Below are positions 1-10,929 of a stretch of 64,000 bases of DNA, in pieces. The translations under genes were made by a program, and so were the position numbers. The notes below the pieces were generated by a model. The model did not search any database. It saw only the letters and a program-made list of their open reading frames with translations, and was not told the origin of the DNA. The stretch's first letter is position 1; each line of letters opens with the position of its first letter. Origin of the DNA: Pseudocercospora fijiensis CIRAD86 (Eukaryota > Ascomycota > Dothideomycetes > Mycosphaerellales > Mycosphaerellaceae); assembly GCF_000340215.1 (NCBI RefSeq), contig NW_006921540.1:1544377-1608376 (forward strand), in the 5' to 3' direction.

Positions 1-247
1 TTTAAACTCCCTAGAAGGGTTTGCCTTAGTCTTAGTAAGCTTAGTTAATAGCATTACATGCCTTAAATAGCCCTTAATAAAGCGGCGGTAAAAGTTAGCA
101 AAACCTAGGAATAATTAAAGCTCCTTAATACTAGTAGGGGTTGGCTATTTAGTAATTGTTTTAATCCGATCGGGATTAGCCTTAATACTATTAGTCGATA
201 CGAGGAAGCCGAGGGATAACACCTTCTTAGTAGCAAAGGTATATTTA
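1..247 (-). mobile_element. Left part of an older chromovirus copy, interrupted by the element at 248
   Basis: This is minus-strand sequence of the reverse-transcriptase/RNase H junction of the same Ty3/gypsy family found three more times in the window (compare 19,560-19,800 and 28,380-28,620). It stops at 247 and resumes at 7,379 after a complete second element. The ATTTA at 243-247 is repeated at 7,379-7,383, so the two pieces were one copy before that insertion. It is RIP-mutated and has no open frame. Confidence 0.85.
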
Positions 248-445
248 TGTTAGGGCTAAAGAGGTTATACGTAATTAGCATGTAACCGGGCTCGAGTAAA
301 GCTAGGGTCTTAGTGCCTTAGGCAGGGCTTAGCACTTAGCAATAGGCTAACTTGCCTGCCTTCCTCCCTCTCCTCCTAGTTCCTTATCGAATACTACCTA
401 TACCTACTACTACCCTATCTACCTACTAACATAACCCTTCTTATA
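248..445 (+). repeat. 5' LTR of element 1
   Basis: 198 bp, beginning TGTTAGGGCTAAAG and ending CCCTTCTTATA (presumably ...TTACA before RIP). It matches 7,181-7,378 along its whole length. The outer flank ATTTA is the target duplication. Confidence 0.92.
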
Positions 446-689
446 TAGTATTCGATCTACCCTTTAAGGGCAGTAGCTAGATAGTCCTTATTTCAAGCTT
501 TTAGCGGTATAGCTACGAACAAGACTAATCTAACTATATTGCGCCCAAAGAACGGGACCTATACGTACTATTCTATCGAAACAACCGTACTAATTATTAA
601 GCAAGGCCTTCTATACGGCCTATTATACTAAGTTAAGCATATTAGGCCGATATCTACTAATTCCGCTATATCCGTATCTTAGGGGCCTA

Positions 690-3600
690 TAATACATTAT
701 TAGTATTACCCCTTACAATAGCCGGTTTATTACGAAACAATAACCGCGGCGCCGCTAGCAGCGCTAGTAATAACAACACTAGTAGCACAGTGCCTACCGA
801 AGTACCTACTAAAGTGCCTGCTAAAGTACCTACTAAAGAGCCTACTACTAGGCCTACCGAAGAACCTATAGTTCTAGGTAACGACCTAGAGTTGCCTATT
901 AACGACATACTTAATAACATTGTTAATCGACGATATAGCTAACTAGCCTTTGGCCCCTAGCTAGTAGCGAGACTTCAAGAAGCTACCTAAAACAGGCTTA
1001 CTACCCTACGTTAAGAATAGTAGCTAAAGGATAACCTCCTCGAGCTCCGACGCCTTTAGGAAGCCCTAACAACTACTGCTAAACTAATAGCAGGACCTTC
1101 CTTATTATTAGTCTAGAAGAAGGATGCTAAACTTAAGGACTGTACCGTGTTTAATAGCTCTAGTCGGAAGCAATATAACGACTACATTCGTAACTATAAG
1201 CTTAACTAGCGAAACGCACTAAGGGCTCTTCTAGACGACTATTTATTAGTTGTCTACGCTATACAGTATATTAATAGCGACTTAAAGCGTACCTAGGATA
1301 ACTATTTCGATTCCCTCGATAATTAAACCGCTGTTTAGTAGCAAACCTACAAAACTATTATGCTAGACACCCTTAGAAACCCTATACTAAGGCAATAATA
1401 TACTTAGGACCTATATCTTTAAGCTAAACAAAAGACTAATTAATCGGCTCGCTTATTCGAGGCCTACTTAAAAACCCTTAAAGACGACCTTCCGCCTAAG
1501 ACTAATTCTATATAGATCTCCGAGATACGCCTAAAACTTAGGTAGGAACTTATCCTCGAATTGGACCGTCGCCGTATATTCGAACAAGCTAACCTAATAC
1601 GCATTTAATTTATAGTCGAAGTAGAAACAGCCGAACGAGCTATCTAGCTCTAATAACGACTAGAATCGAGGATCCGACTAGCTAGTACTAACCGTAGCAA
1701 CCGTAGCCGCGGAGGAAACTAAGGTTCCTACTATAATAACAATGCTAACAATAGGAACAGTAACGACCGTAGAAGAGGCCGTAGCCGGCGGCTATATAGA
1801 GGAGGCCGCGATAGGGGCCGTAGAAGGGGCTCGTATCCCTATAATACTAACCGCTCTACTAACAATAATAACAGCTACGGCAGTCTACTAACCGGATTAA
1901 AGTGCTTTAATTGTAATAGTACTAGCTATCTACTAGGCTAATGCGACAAACCTAAGGACTAGGCCCGAATTGATCGTGCTTCCGCTAAACACCGAAAGTA
2001 CCTCTTAGCAGCTAACGCTACCCCTATAGGCTAACCTTCGAAAAAAGAGTAAGCGCCGTACTAACTATTAGCCTTGTACGGCGTAAGACTATCGACATTG
2101 TGCTAGCTATTATACGTACCTGTCTTATATCTAGGCACGACACTAACTATAAGGCAAAGGTTATACTAGACCCCGGAAATTCAGTTAGCGCCCTTATTAA
2201 CTATCGCTTAGCTAAGCAATTAGACCTCCGACAATTGCCTAAGACTAACATGCTAGTCCTTGCTTAGTTTAATAACGCTCGGCACTTAACCTATAGAGCC
2301 TACTATATTTACATAGTTCTAAGAGATAACCTCGGCAACGAGCGCTTGCTAGATTTTACTGCCTACGTAGTAGATATAGATAGCCTTCTATCCGATATTG
2401 TTATTAGCAACCCTGTTCTTAAGCACTATACTATAGTTATAGACTTAGGCAGTTAATAATAGCGATTTAGAATCGCTAGGAGAGAGGACATTAAACACAT
2501 TAATATTAGCGAGTGCCCTAATAATATTAGGGTCCTATTTATTAGCAATCTAATACTAGCCTCCGCCTTAGCTAACCCGACTGCCGACCTGCTCGGTAGT
2601 AATAACGAAGAACCTATGCCCCCTAATAGCATAGACCCTAATTAGCTTACTCGTATACTAGAACCTATTCGAGAGACCTATATTAATGTATTTAAACACT
2701 ACCTAGCATCGATATTGCCTATATTCAAAGAGACGGATTATAAGATTGATATTATAGAGGGCAAGGAGGTTCCTTTTAGACCCCTCTATAACCTTAGTAA
2801 GCGTAAGCTTACTATGTTGCGTAAGTACCTAGAGGAAAACCTAGCTAATAGTCGTATTCGGTATAGTAACAGCCCTGCTAGTGCACCTATCCTATTCGTA
2901 CTAAAGAAGGATAGTAGCCTACGCCTATATATCGACTATCGTAGGCTTAATACTATTACTATCAAAGACCGCTATCTACTCCCTCTTATTAATAAGACCC
3001 TCGATCGCCTTTCTAGGGCCTACTTCTATACTATACTAGATATTAAGGATGCGTACTATCGTATCCGCATTCGTAAGGGCGACGAATAGAAGACGGCCTT
3101 CCGTACTCGCTATAGCTATTTCGAGTACTTAGTTATACTATTCGGCTTAGCTAATGCCCCTGCAACATTCTAGACCTATATTAATCGGGCCCTTTCGGGC
3201 CTATTAGACTATCTCTATATAGTTTACCTAGATAACATCCTAGTTTATACACATTTACCTAATATTGCAGAATACTAGGCCGTAGTACGCAAGGTCCTCG
3301 ACCGCCTACGAGCTTATAGACTGTATTGCAAACCTTCTAAATGCACCTTTACTACTAAAGAGGTATTATTCCTTAGCTTCCTCGTATTAACCGAGGGTGT
3401 TAAGGCTAATCCTAACCGGATCAAAACAATTACTAAATAGCCTATTCCTACGTCTATTAAGGAGCTTTAATTATTCCTAGGTTTTACTAACTTCTACCGT
3501 CGGTTTATTAAAGGTTATTCGAGGCATGTAATACTACTAACTAAGCTTACTAAAACCAAGCCTAACCCGTCTAGAGAGTTTAAATAGACTAACAAAACAC

Positions 3601-5942
3601 AAGCCGCTTTTAACGGTCTAAAGTAACGCTTTACTAAAGTCCCCTTGTTGCACTATTTCGTACTAAGCAAGCAGATCCGAATTGAGACTAACGCTTTACA
3701 GTTCGCTATATCGGCTATTATATTACAGCAATTAGATAATAACTATTACTAGCACCCGATTGCCTTCTTTTTACGAAAGATAATCGATATAGAACGTCGA
3801 TATAAGACCTACGAGTAAGAGCTCTTAGCAATTATAGAAGCCTTTAGGCATTAGCGCTACTATCTCGATAGTACTTAGCACACGATTTAGGTCTATATGG
3901 ACTATAACAACCTGCGTAGTATTACTAAGGTTACAAGTGTTATAGGTCGATAGGCTAGATAGGCCGTCTACCTCGCCGGGTTCGATTTTAATATATTATA
4001 TCGGCTAGGCGTAAGCAACCCTACTAATAGCCTATCGAGGCGACCTAATTACGACAGCGAGACCTAGTACATTAATTCATTGTTTCTAACCCTATAGTAT
4101 AAGATTGCTATAGCCCGTGTTATTAATAAGCAAGCGTAGGATAAGTAGACTTCCGGACCCCGCGGCGGCAACAAATACTATAGCGGAGTTATCGTTCTTC
4201 TAGTGCGCGTTAGAAAGGACGTAGATCGCTCGAGCTATAATAACTCGCTTAAAGACATTGCTATCTATAGTAATAGCCTATATAGCGATAGTACTATAGA
4301 AGAGGTTGTAGTAGTTCCGGCTGCTAGTGCTATTAGATATATATAATACGTACCTCGTTTAATAGCGAGGGTGCTATTAAATAACCTTACAAATAGGGAT
4401 AGTTAATCGTTTATAGATAAGCTGTTACGGGCTTAGTAGAGGGACGCCTTTGCTATTAATCGTATTAATAGGCTTGTAAGTAGGCAAACGACTCGATCTA
4501 GTAAGAGTAATTAGTCGATCGACGACAAAGGTTACTTTAAGTTTAAGGGCAGATACTATATCCCCGCTAAACAATCGATTAGATAAGAGCTTTTAAAGAG
4601 GCACTATAATAGTAAGCTCGCTAGTTACTATAGCATAGAGAGGTCGTACGAGTTACTATCGCGCATATACTACTAGCCAAATAGTAAGCGGTATATAAAG
4701 GAGTATATATAGACCTATATAGTATGCTAGCGTATTAAAGCACTAAAGTACCTGCTATTTAGCGAGTTGTCTTCACTTCCTATTCCTAGGAAGCTATTCG
4801 TAGAACTTACAATAGATTTTATTACAGGCCTTCCTCCTACTAAGCGTAGAGGCAGCAAGGACGTATATAATGCCGTCCTTGTTATAGTAGATCGATTTAC
4901 TAAAGGCGCTCGATATATCCCGGCGCGGAAAGATTGGACTACTATTAATATAGTAGAAGCGCTATAGAACAATATCTTCTATACCTATTAGGGGACCCCT
5001 AAGGGGATAGTGTCTAATCGTAGATCGACACTAACATCGTACTATTAGAGCGAAATATGCCTATAGCTAAGACTAAAGCATCAGCTATTAACAGCCTTCT
5101 ATCTATAGACTAACGGTTAAATAGAGAGGCAGAATGCTACCCTATACTAGTACCTACGCAGTTACATTAACGAGAACCCTAACGACTAGGTCAACCTCCT
5201 ATAGCCTATAGAATTCGTATATAACAACAGTGTATCTTTATTAACTAAGATCTTACCCTATATAGCTATAATAGGCTAGAACGCTGCTATGCTATAAGAC
5301 CTACTATCGCTCGAGGCCGAGCGTAAGGAAAGGGAAGCGCGTTAAGTACTAGAAACGCTAGCGGTAATAGAACGTGTCTAGAAGATGCGAGAAATCTATA
5401 CTAAGATAGCTAAGAAGCTAATAAAGGCTTAAGAGTACTAAAAGACCTACTACGATAAGCGCTATATACTAATAACCTTTAAACAAGGCGATATAGTTAT
5501 ACTTAGCACGAAGAACCTCCGCATCCGTAAACACCTATTACCTAATAGTAAAACAAGGCCTAAGCTCGCACTAAGATATATTAGCCTATTCCGTATCTGA
5601 GAACCGAAGGGTATATAGGCCTACTAGTTATAGCTCCTACCTTATTACACTATCTACGACACCTTCTATATATCCCTCCTTAAACTATACTACTAGCGCG
5701 AAGGCGATAAAGCGCCTGCCGAATTAGAGGAAGTCTTAGCTAATAGTAAGGAGCTGTAGTCTATAGAACGTATTCTAAAGCATCGGACTAGGTAAGGCAA
5801 GAAGGAGTACCTCCTAAGATAGTAAGGCTATTTACCTAAGTAGGACTTATAGGAAGCTAAAGACTCGTTCGAGGATATAACTAAGCTATTAGACGAGTAT
5901 TAGACTAGTATAAAGAACAAGAAGAAGGCTAAAAGCTTATAA
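690..5942 (+). pseudogene. Gag-pol relic of element 1 (chromovirus type)
   Basis: Reading CpA-derived TAA/TAG as Gln or Trp gives one continuous polyprotein. Order: a gag N-terminus with a PTKV-type repeat (about 790-870); a CX2CX4HX4C zinc knuckle near 1,903-1,950 whose His is now Tyr; a protease with LDPG in place of the usual LDSG (about 2,163); RT (about 2,700-3,540) with the YxDD box changed to YLDN near 3,226-3,237; RNase H (about 3,660-4,000); integrase (about 4,590-5,350); and a C-terminal chromodomain (about 5,755-5,905). The family copies itself through an RNA intermediate, and the chromodomain is known to steer integration to chromatin marks. Dozens of stops and the active-site change show it is dead. 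The open stretch at 2,715-3,089 is only a stop-free part of RT. Confidence 0.88.
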
Positions 5943-7180
5943 TGTTACTATTAAGGCCTAGGATTAATGCTACCCCCGGGGTGCTATTAGCTAACTAATT
6001 AGCTATAAGTAATTGTTAGTAACAAGGGATAATAAGACTACACTATTATAGTAAACGCGTACCGAGTATTAACAAGCGCGCTATAACGCGTTAATTAATT
6101 ACCTGCTCTTCTAAAAGACATCCCCCTCTCTACTACCGAGCCCTATAGGTCCCCCTTTTATTCCTTTATTCTATTGAGGCCTCGAGGCCTAGGCAATCGA
6201 CGAGGACGGCGCGGCCGGCGCGGCTATATTAGCGACGGTATTGCGGAGTGTGTTACTATTTAAGAGAGGAAAGACACGGCTATATTAGTAACGGTGTTGC
6301 CGAGTTATTGTTAGCTAAAGAAGGAAATTAGAAGCAAGGTAAAGTCGGCGCTAAGACGACTAGCGCCGCTATTATTAACATTACCTGCTGCTATCGCTGC
6401 GCCTATAGATACAACCTTACCTGTACTACGAGCCTAAGGCACTATACTAAGTTAAAAGAATAGCTGTGTTAAAGGTTTAATTAAAACTTTAATTAAAACT
6501 TTAAGCCGCCTAAAAGATTGAGCGACTAATAGACTAACTAAAGGCAAAAACTATAGAGCTAAGCTAGCCGGGGTCGATCTTGCGGACAATAGGTTACTCC
6601 TTAATCTTTCTAATCCTTTAAGCGAGGCGAACCTTAACTATTACACTTATAATAGCCTTTACCTATAGAAACTAGAAGAACTGAGTTTTTTAAAAAGATA
6701 CAATTAGTTGACACTTAAAGGCTACTAAACCTAACTAATTAGGGCTAGTGAAACTACGATAGTAAATAATAGTCCTCGTAATGGTGAGAACAACCCTCGG
6801 AACGGACAAACCCTCGGAGCGGACATTTCTAGGTCTTTTAGAGTAGACGTAAAGAACTCGGAACGACATTACTTAGAGCGGAGGCAGGGCTGTAATACCT
6901 CGTACGTCTACCTATTATAGCAGGGAAGACGCGCCTATATTGTAATTAGTCGATAGCCCTCAATTCTTGTAGCTCTATATCCCTTTACTTTATTATATAT
7001 AAGGATAGCGTAGTTAGAGTTGTATATTGTATTATATTAGAGGTAAGGTTTGATATAGTTATATAATTAGGTAGTTAAGTGTTTAATTTAGCGCGGACTA
7101 GACAGCTTATTAGATCTGCTAAGTTAGTAGATTAGAACATAGACAGGCTACGAGGGCGCGGCCTTTAGAAGGGAAGCGTG
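5943..7180 (+). other. Long 3' non-coding region between pol and 3' LTR
   Basis: About 1.2 kb without a recognisable frame, present in all three full copies (on the minus strand at 15,958-17,200 and 24,801-26,000). It contains an imperfect doublet of a CGGCTATATTAG-led unit at about 6,222-6,330. No function is visible. It could be a long 3' UTR or a degraded extra gene. Confidence 0.6.
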
Positions 7181-7378
7181 TATTAGGGCTAAAGAGGTTA
7201 TACGTAATTAGTATGTAACTAGGCTCGAGTAAAGCTAGGGTCTTAGTGCCTTAGGCAGGGCTTAGCACTTAGCAATAGGCTAACTTGCCTGCCTTCCTCC
7301 CTCTCCTCCTAGTTCCTTATCGAATACTACCTATACCTACTACTACCCTATCTACCTACTAATATAACCCTTCTTACA
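7181..7378 (+). repeat. 3' LTR of element 1
   Basis: 198 bp, beginning TATTAGGG (TG altered to TA) and ending CTTACA, followed directly by the duplicated ATTTA at 7,379-7,383. It is preceded by a polypurine tract containing AGAAGGGAAGCG. Confidence 0.93.
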
Positions 7379-8739
7379 ATTTAGAAGGCTTATAATATAA
7401 GCTATAGCTTCTTAGGCGATCGAGCACTTTACGGACTATAGCCTAGTACTCCGCAATATTAGGTAAGTATACATAAACTAGGATATCGTCTAGGTAAACT
7501 ATATAGAGGTAGTCTAATAGGCCTAATAAGGCCCGATTAATATAGGACTAGAATGTAGTAGGGGTATTAGCTAGCCTAAATAGTATAACTAAGTACTTAA
7601 AATAGCTATAACGAGTATAAAAGGCTGTCTTCTATTTATCGCCCTTACGAATACAAATACGATAGTACGTATCCTTAATATCTAACGTAGTATAGAAATA
7701 GGCGCTAGAGAGGCGATCGAGGGTCTTATTAATAAGCGGAAGTAGACAGCGGTCCTTAATAGTAACAGTATTAAGCCTATAGTAATTAATATATAAACGT
7801 AGGCTACTATCCTTCTTAGGGACAAATAGGATTAGTGTACTAGCAGGGCTGTTGCTATACTAAATTCGACTATTAGCTAGGTTCTTATCTAGGTATTTAC
7901 GTAGTATAGAGAGCTCGCGCTTACTAAGGTTATAGAGCGGCCTAAAAGGAACCTCCTTACCCTATATAATATCGATCTTATAGTCTGTCTCTTTAAATAT
8001 AGGCAATGTCGATACTAGGTAGTATTTAAATACATTAATATAGGTTTCTCGAATAGGCGATAGTATACGAGCAAGCTAATTAGGATCTATACTATTAGGG
8101 GGCATAGGTTTATCGTTATTACTACCGAGTAGGTTAGCAGTCGGATTAGCTAAGGTTAGGTTACTAATAAATAGGACCTTAATATTATTAGGACACTCGC
8201 TAACGTTAATATATTTAATGTCCTCTTTCCTAGCGATTCTAAATCGCTACTATTAGCTACCTAAGTCTATAGCTATAGCGTATTGCTTAAGGACAGGGTT
8301 ACTAATAACAATATCGGATAGAAGGTTGTCTATATCTACTACGTAGGTAGTAAAATCTAGTAAGCGCTCGTTACCGAGGTCGTCTCTTAGAACTATAGGA
8401 ATATAGTAAGCCCTATAGGTTAAGTGCCGAGCGTTATTAAACTAAGCAAGGCTTAGCATATTAGTTCTCTTTAGTTGTTAAAGGTCTAATTGCTTAGCTA
8501 GGCGATAGTTAATAAGGGTACTAACTGAATTTCCTAGATCTAGTATAACCTTAGTTTTATAGTTAGTACTATACGTATCCTATACGAGATAGGTACGTAT
8601 AATAGCTAGCACAATATCGATAGTCTTACGCTATACGAGGCTAATAGTTAGTACGGCGCTTACTCTTTTTTTAAAGGTTAGCCTATAGAGGTAGCGTTAG
8701 CCGCTAAAAGGTATTTCCTATATTTAGCGGAAGCGTAGT
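7379..8739 (-). mobile_element. Right part of the older chromovirus copy (RT, protease, gag)
   Basis: This continues the minus-strand element begun at 1-247. The RT region spans about 7,379-8,050, then the protease region about 8,280-8,560, then gag up to the zinc-knuckle neighbourhood, where homology to 21,190-21,230 stops at about 8,739. Unlike the three complete copies, its RT keeps a codon pair for YLDD (around 7,489-7,500) because the Asp codons are GAC-GAT and offer no CpA/TpG target. The 5' part of this copy (gag N-terminus and 5' LTR) is missing, replaced by the GACCCCGCAG inverted end. Confidence 0.85.
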
Positions 8740-8870
8740 TAGACCCCGCAGTAGTTCGGTTTCCGAACTACTAAACGTATATAGTTTGGTTTCTTAGCGG
8801 CGAACTAGCTCTCTAGTTCCGGTTTGGTTTTTTCGAACTATATAGATTCCTAGTTTAAACTAGAGACTAT
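8740..8870 (+). repeat. Left inverted terminal sequence and subterminal motifs
   Basis: It starts TAGACCCCGCAGTAGTTCGG and then carries scattered AGTTCGG, GAACTA and GTTTGGTTT words in both orientations up to about 8,870. This layout (a short TIR with subterminal motif clusters) is typical of hAT elements. It pairs with 32,800-32,928. Confidence 0.65.
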
Positions 8871-8876
8871 ATTAGT

Positions 8877-9240
8877 TTTACTATAAGGACACTCTTATTC
8901 GACTACCGGCTACGATTGCCGGCTATAATAGTAACTATGTTACATTTACTACGCTCTTTTGCCGTTACTAGGGCGTAGTTGCCGTTGCTAGGGCGTAGTT
9001 GCCGTTGCTAGGGCGTAGTTGCCGTTGCTAGGGCGTAGTTGCCGTTACTAGGACGTAGTTTTACTATAAGGACACTCTTATTCGACTGCCGGCTACGATT
9101 GCCGGCTATAATAGTTACTAGGTTATATTTACTACGCTCTATTGCCGTTACTAGGGCGTAGTTGCCGTTGCTAGGGCGTAGTTACTGTTGCTAGGCCGTA
9201 GTTGCCGTTGCCGGGGCGTAGTTACCGTAGTTGCGAAAGC
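8877..9240. repeat. Two blocks of 20-bp tandem repeats inside a 181-bp duplication
   Basis: The unit GCCGTTGCTAGGGCGTAGTT is repeated five times head to tail at about 8,961-9,060 and again four to five times at about 9,142-9,235. Each array is preceded by the same approximately 80-bp leader starting TTTTACTATAAGGACAC (8,877 and 9,058) with two GCCGGCTA words, so leader plus array was duplicated as a block of about 181 bp. No spacer-repeat alternation is present. Confidence 0.85.
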
Positions 9241-9379
9241 TTACCTATATAACGTTACGTAGGCGGCAATAATTAGGGCTTCGCGATATTCTTATACCTT
9301 TTAAATTCTTCCTCTATACCTATACCGATAATAACTACTATACGCTACGCCCCCGCCCCTTTTCCTTATAATAGTAAGA

Positions 9380-10800
9380 GAGAAGCGCGCCGCGCGCTAA
9401 ATAGAAGATAGGCCTAAAGACCGCGAGTTTATTTTACCTAAGCGTCTAACTAAAAAGCGTAAGACTAAAGAGGAGTACTCTACGAAGAAGAATTCCGTAC
9501 GAGACCGCGAGAGAAAGGAGAAGATAGATAAGGATAAAAGAGCTAAGGATAAGAGAAGAAAGGCGCGGAATAAGGCATTCTATCGATAGCTAGCGCCTAT
9601 AGAAAAAAGTAAAGGTTAGAATAAGAAGACAAGCTAAGAGAAGGCTAAGAGGAGGAAAGAATTACGGCTAGTTTTCGAGCGTAAAGTTCTAGCAGCGTAA
9701 GTCAATCTAGCTAGCGGCTATAGCCGGTAGCCGTAGCTAGCAGCTATAGCCGGTATATTTTTCTTTAAGACGTTAACTAATAGTATTTAGACCTATAGCC
9801 GCTACCTCTATCGATACGACCGATAGTAACGGAGATATTTAGATAGCCGAGAATAACAATGCTAGAGTTTAGGATACCGCGATAGAGCTTAATACTAAGA
9901 ATAAAGGAACTAAAAAAAGCGAGGAGATACCCTACGTCGATCTAGTAATAGGTACAGTCTTAGAGCCTAACGCTTTAGACGATAAGCGCTAGGAGTAGAT
10001 CGAGCATAGTTAAAGAGACGAGATACTAGTAAAGGGCTAAGGTATAAGTCCTATTAATCTAGAAAATTATAGTTAAAGCTACTACGAAAAGCTAGTAAGG
10101 ATTAGAATCGAGACTAGTCGTCTTTATATCCTCGATATAGAGTAGAAGTTTCTTTATTAGTATTAGAGCGAAGCCTTTACGTCTATAAAGGCAAAGTAGC
10201 TTACGATTAATACGATCGCGGCTAGGTATCTAGGGACGGTAGAAGTATTACTAAAGGAGGAAGGGGTATAGGTAATTATTCTATACTCGGTATATATAGC
10301 CGGCGTTCGTAGCCGGCAGATACTAATAGTTAAATAGAAAGCGTTTCTCGAGGGTAGAGTACTACTACTATATAAAATCTTTACTAAGGTAGAGAGGGCT
10401 TATATCCGGAATCTAAGCTGCTAGTAGAATAGGTTAGCGTTAGAATTCTCTAAATCTCTATATAAGCCTCCGAAGGATTACCTATTTTAGCGATACGGCT
10501 TTATCTCGACTACTCCGTAGGTACCCGAAGAAGCTCGAGCGCTCTTTAAGGTCTTTACTAAGAAGTAGAAGGAGTTCGAGGATTAGGATTAGTTAATAGA
10601 GCTATTAGTTAGTCTTAGGTTTCGTAGTTAGACTCGGCTTAAGCATTTGCTTATCGAGTATCTTATACCGAAAGAGGATAGATTAAGACTAAAAACGAGC
10701 TTAGATTCGTTAGATATAGTAGCTCGGTTCCGTTAGTAAGAGAGAGCCGCCGTATAGAAGGTAAAATTTAGGTAGTTAGGGTAGCTAGGAAAGAAATTCT
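9380..10800 (+). pseudogene. Relic of an unidentified intron-bearing gene
   Basis: With RIP stops read as Gln, frames can be linked by two likely introns. The first part (about 9,380-9,696) is very rich in Lys, Arg and Glu. An intron at 9,697-9,783 begins GTAAGT and ends TTAACTAATAG. The second exon reads on as a mixed soluble-protein sequence to about 10,289, and a candidate 40-nt intron (10,290-10,329, GTATAT to TACTAATAG) leads into a third exon running to about 10,800. The total would exceed 500 residues. I recognise no domain. Both introns contain GCCGGTA/GCCGGC short repeats. The gene lies directly upstream of the hAT-type transposase on the same strand and could be a cargo or accessory gene of the same element. 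Confidence 0.5.
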
Positions 10801-10929
10801 AGTAGTTAGGCTAGCTAGGGTAGCTAGGAAAAAAAAATATAGTAGTTAGGTAGCTAGGAAACGAAAAAAAAAAGATAGCTAGCTATATACTACCTAGCTA
10901 TTCCTAACAATACGATACTATAAAAGAAA

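Larger units (their letters stand above)
248..7378 (+). mobile_element. Complete chromodomain Ty3/gypsy LTR retrotransposon (element 1)
   Basis: This 7,131-bp element has two 198-bp LTRs (248-445 and 7,181-7,378) with TG..CA type ends, now partly TA through RIP. It is flanked by a perfect 5-bp duplication ATTTA (243-247 and 7,379-7,383). A purine-rich tract (around 7,167-7,178) precedes the 3' LTR, and a primer-binding-site-like stretch beginning TAG (presumably TGG before RIP) follows the 5' LTR at 446. Between them lie gag, protease, RT, RNase H, integrase and chromodomain relics (about 690-5,940) and then about 1.2 kb of non-coding DNA. LTR differences seen at 249/7,182, around 279/7,212 and around 284-286 are C-to-T or G-to-A changes, as expected from RIP. 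The element lies inside a minus-strand relative, so it is the younger of the two. Confidence 0.93.

Noticed and set aside
687..920. Open frame rich in Val-Gly-Thr repeats on the minus strand (also 22,269-22,508 and 31,030-31,275 on the plus strand)
   Set aside because: These are antisense to the gag PTKV repeat; the repeat keeps the opposite frame open.
8961..9235. CRISPR-like regular 20-bp repeats
   Set aside because: Units are directly adjacent without spacers, in a fungal repeat region; they are a tandem minisatellite.
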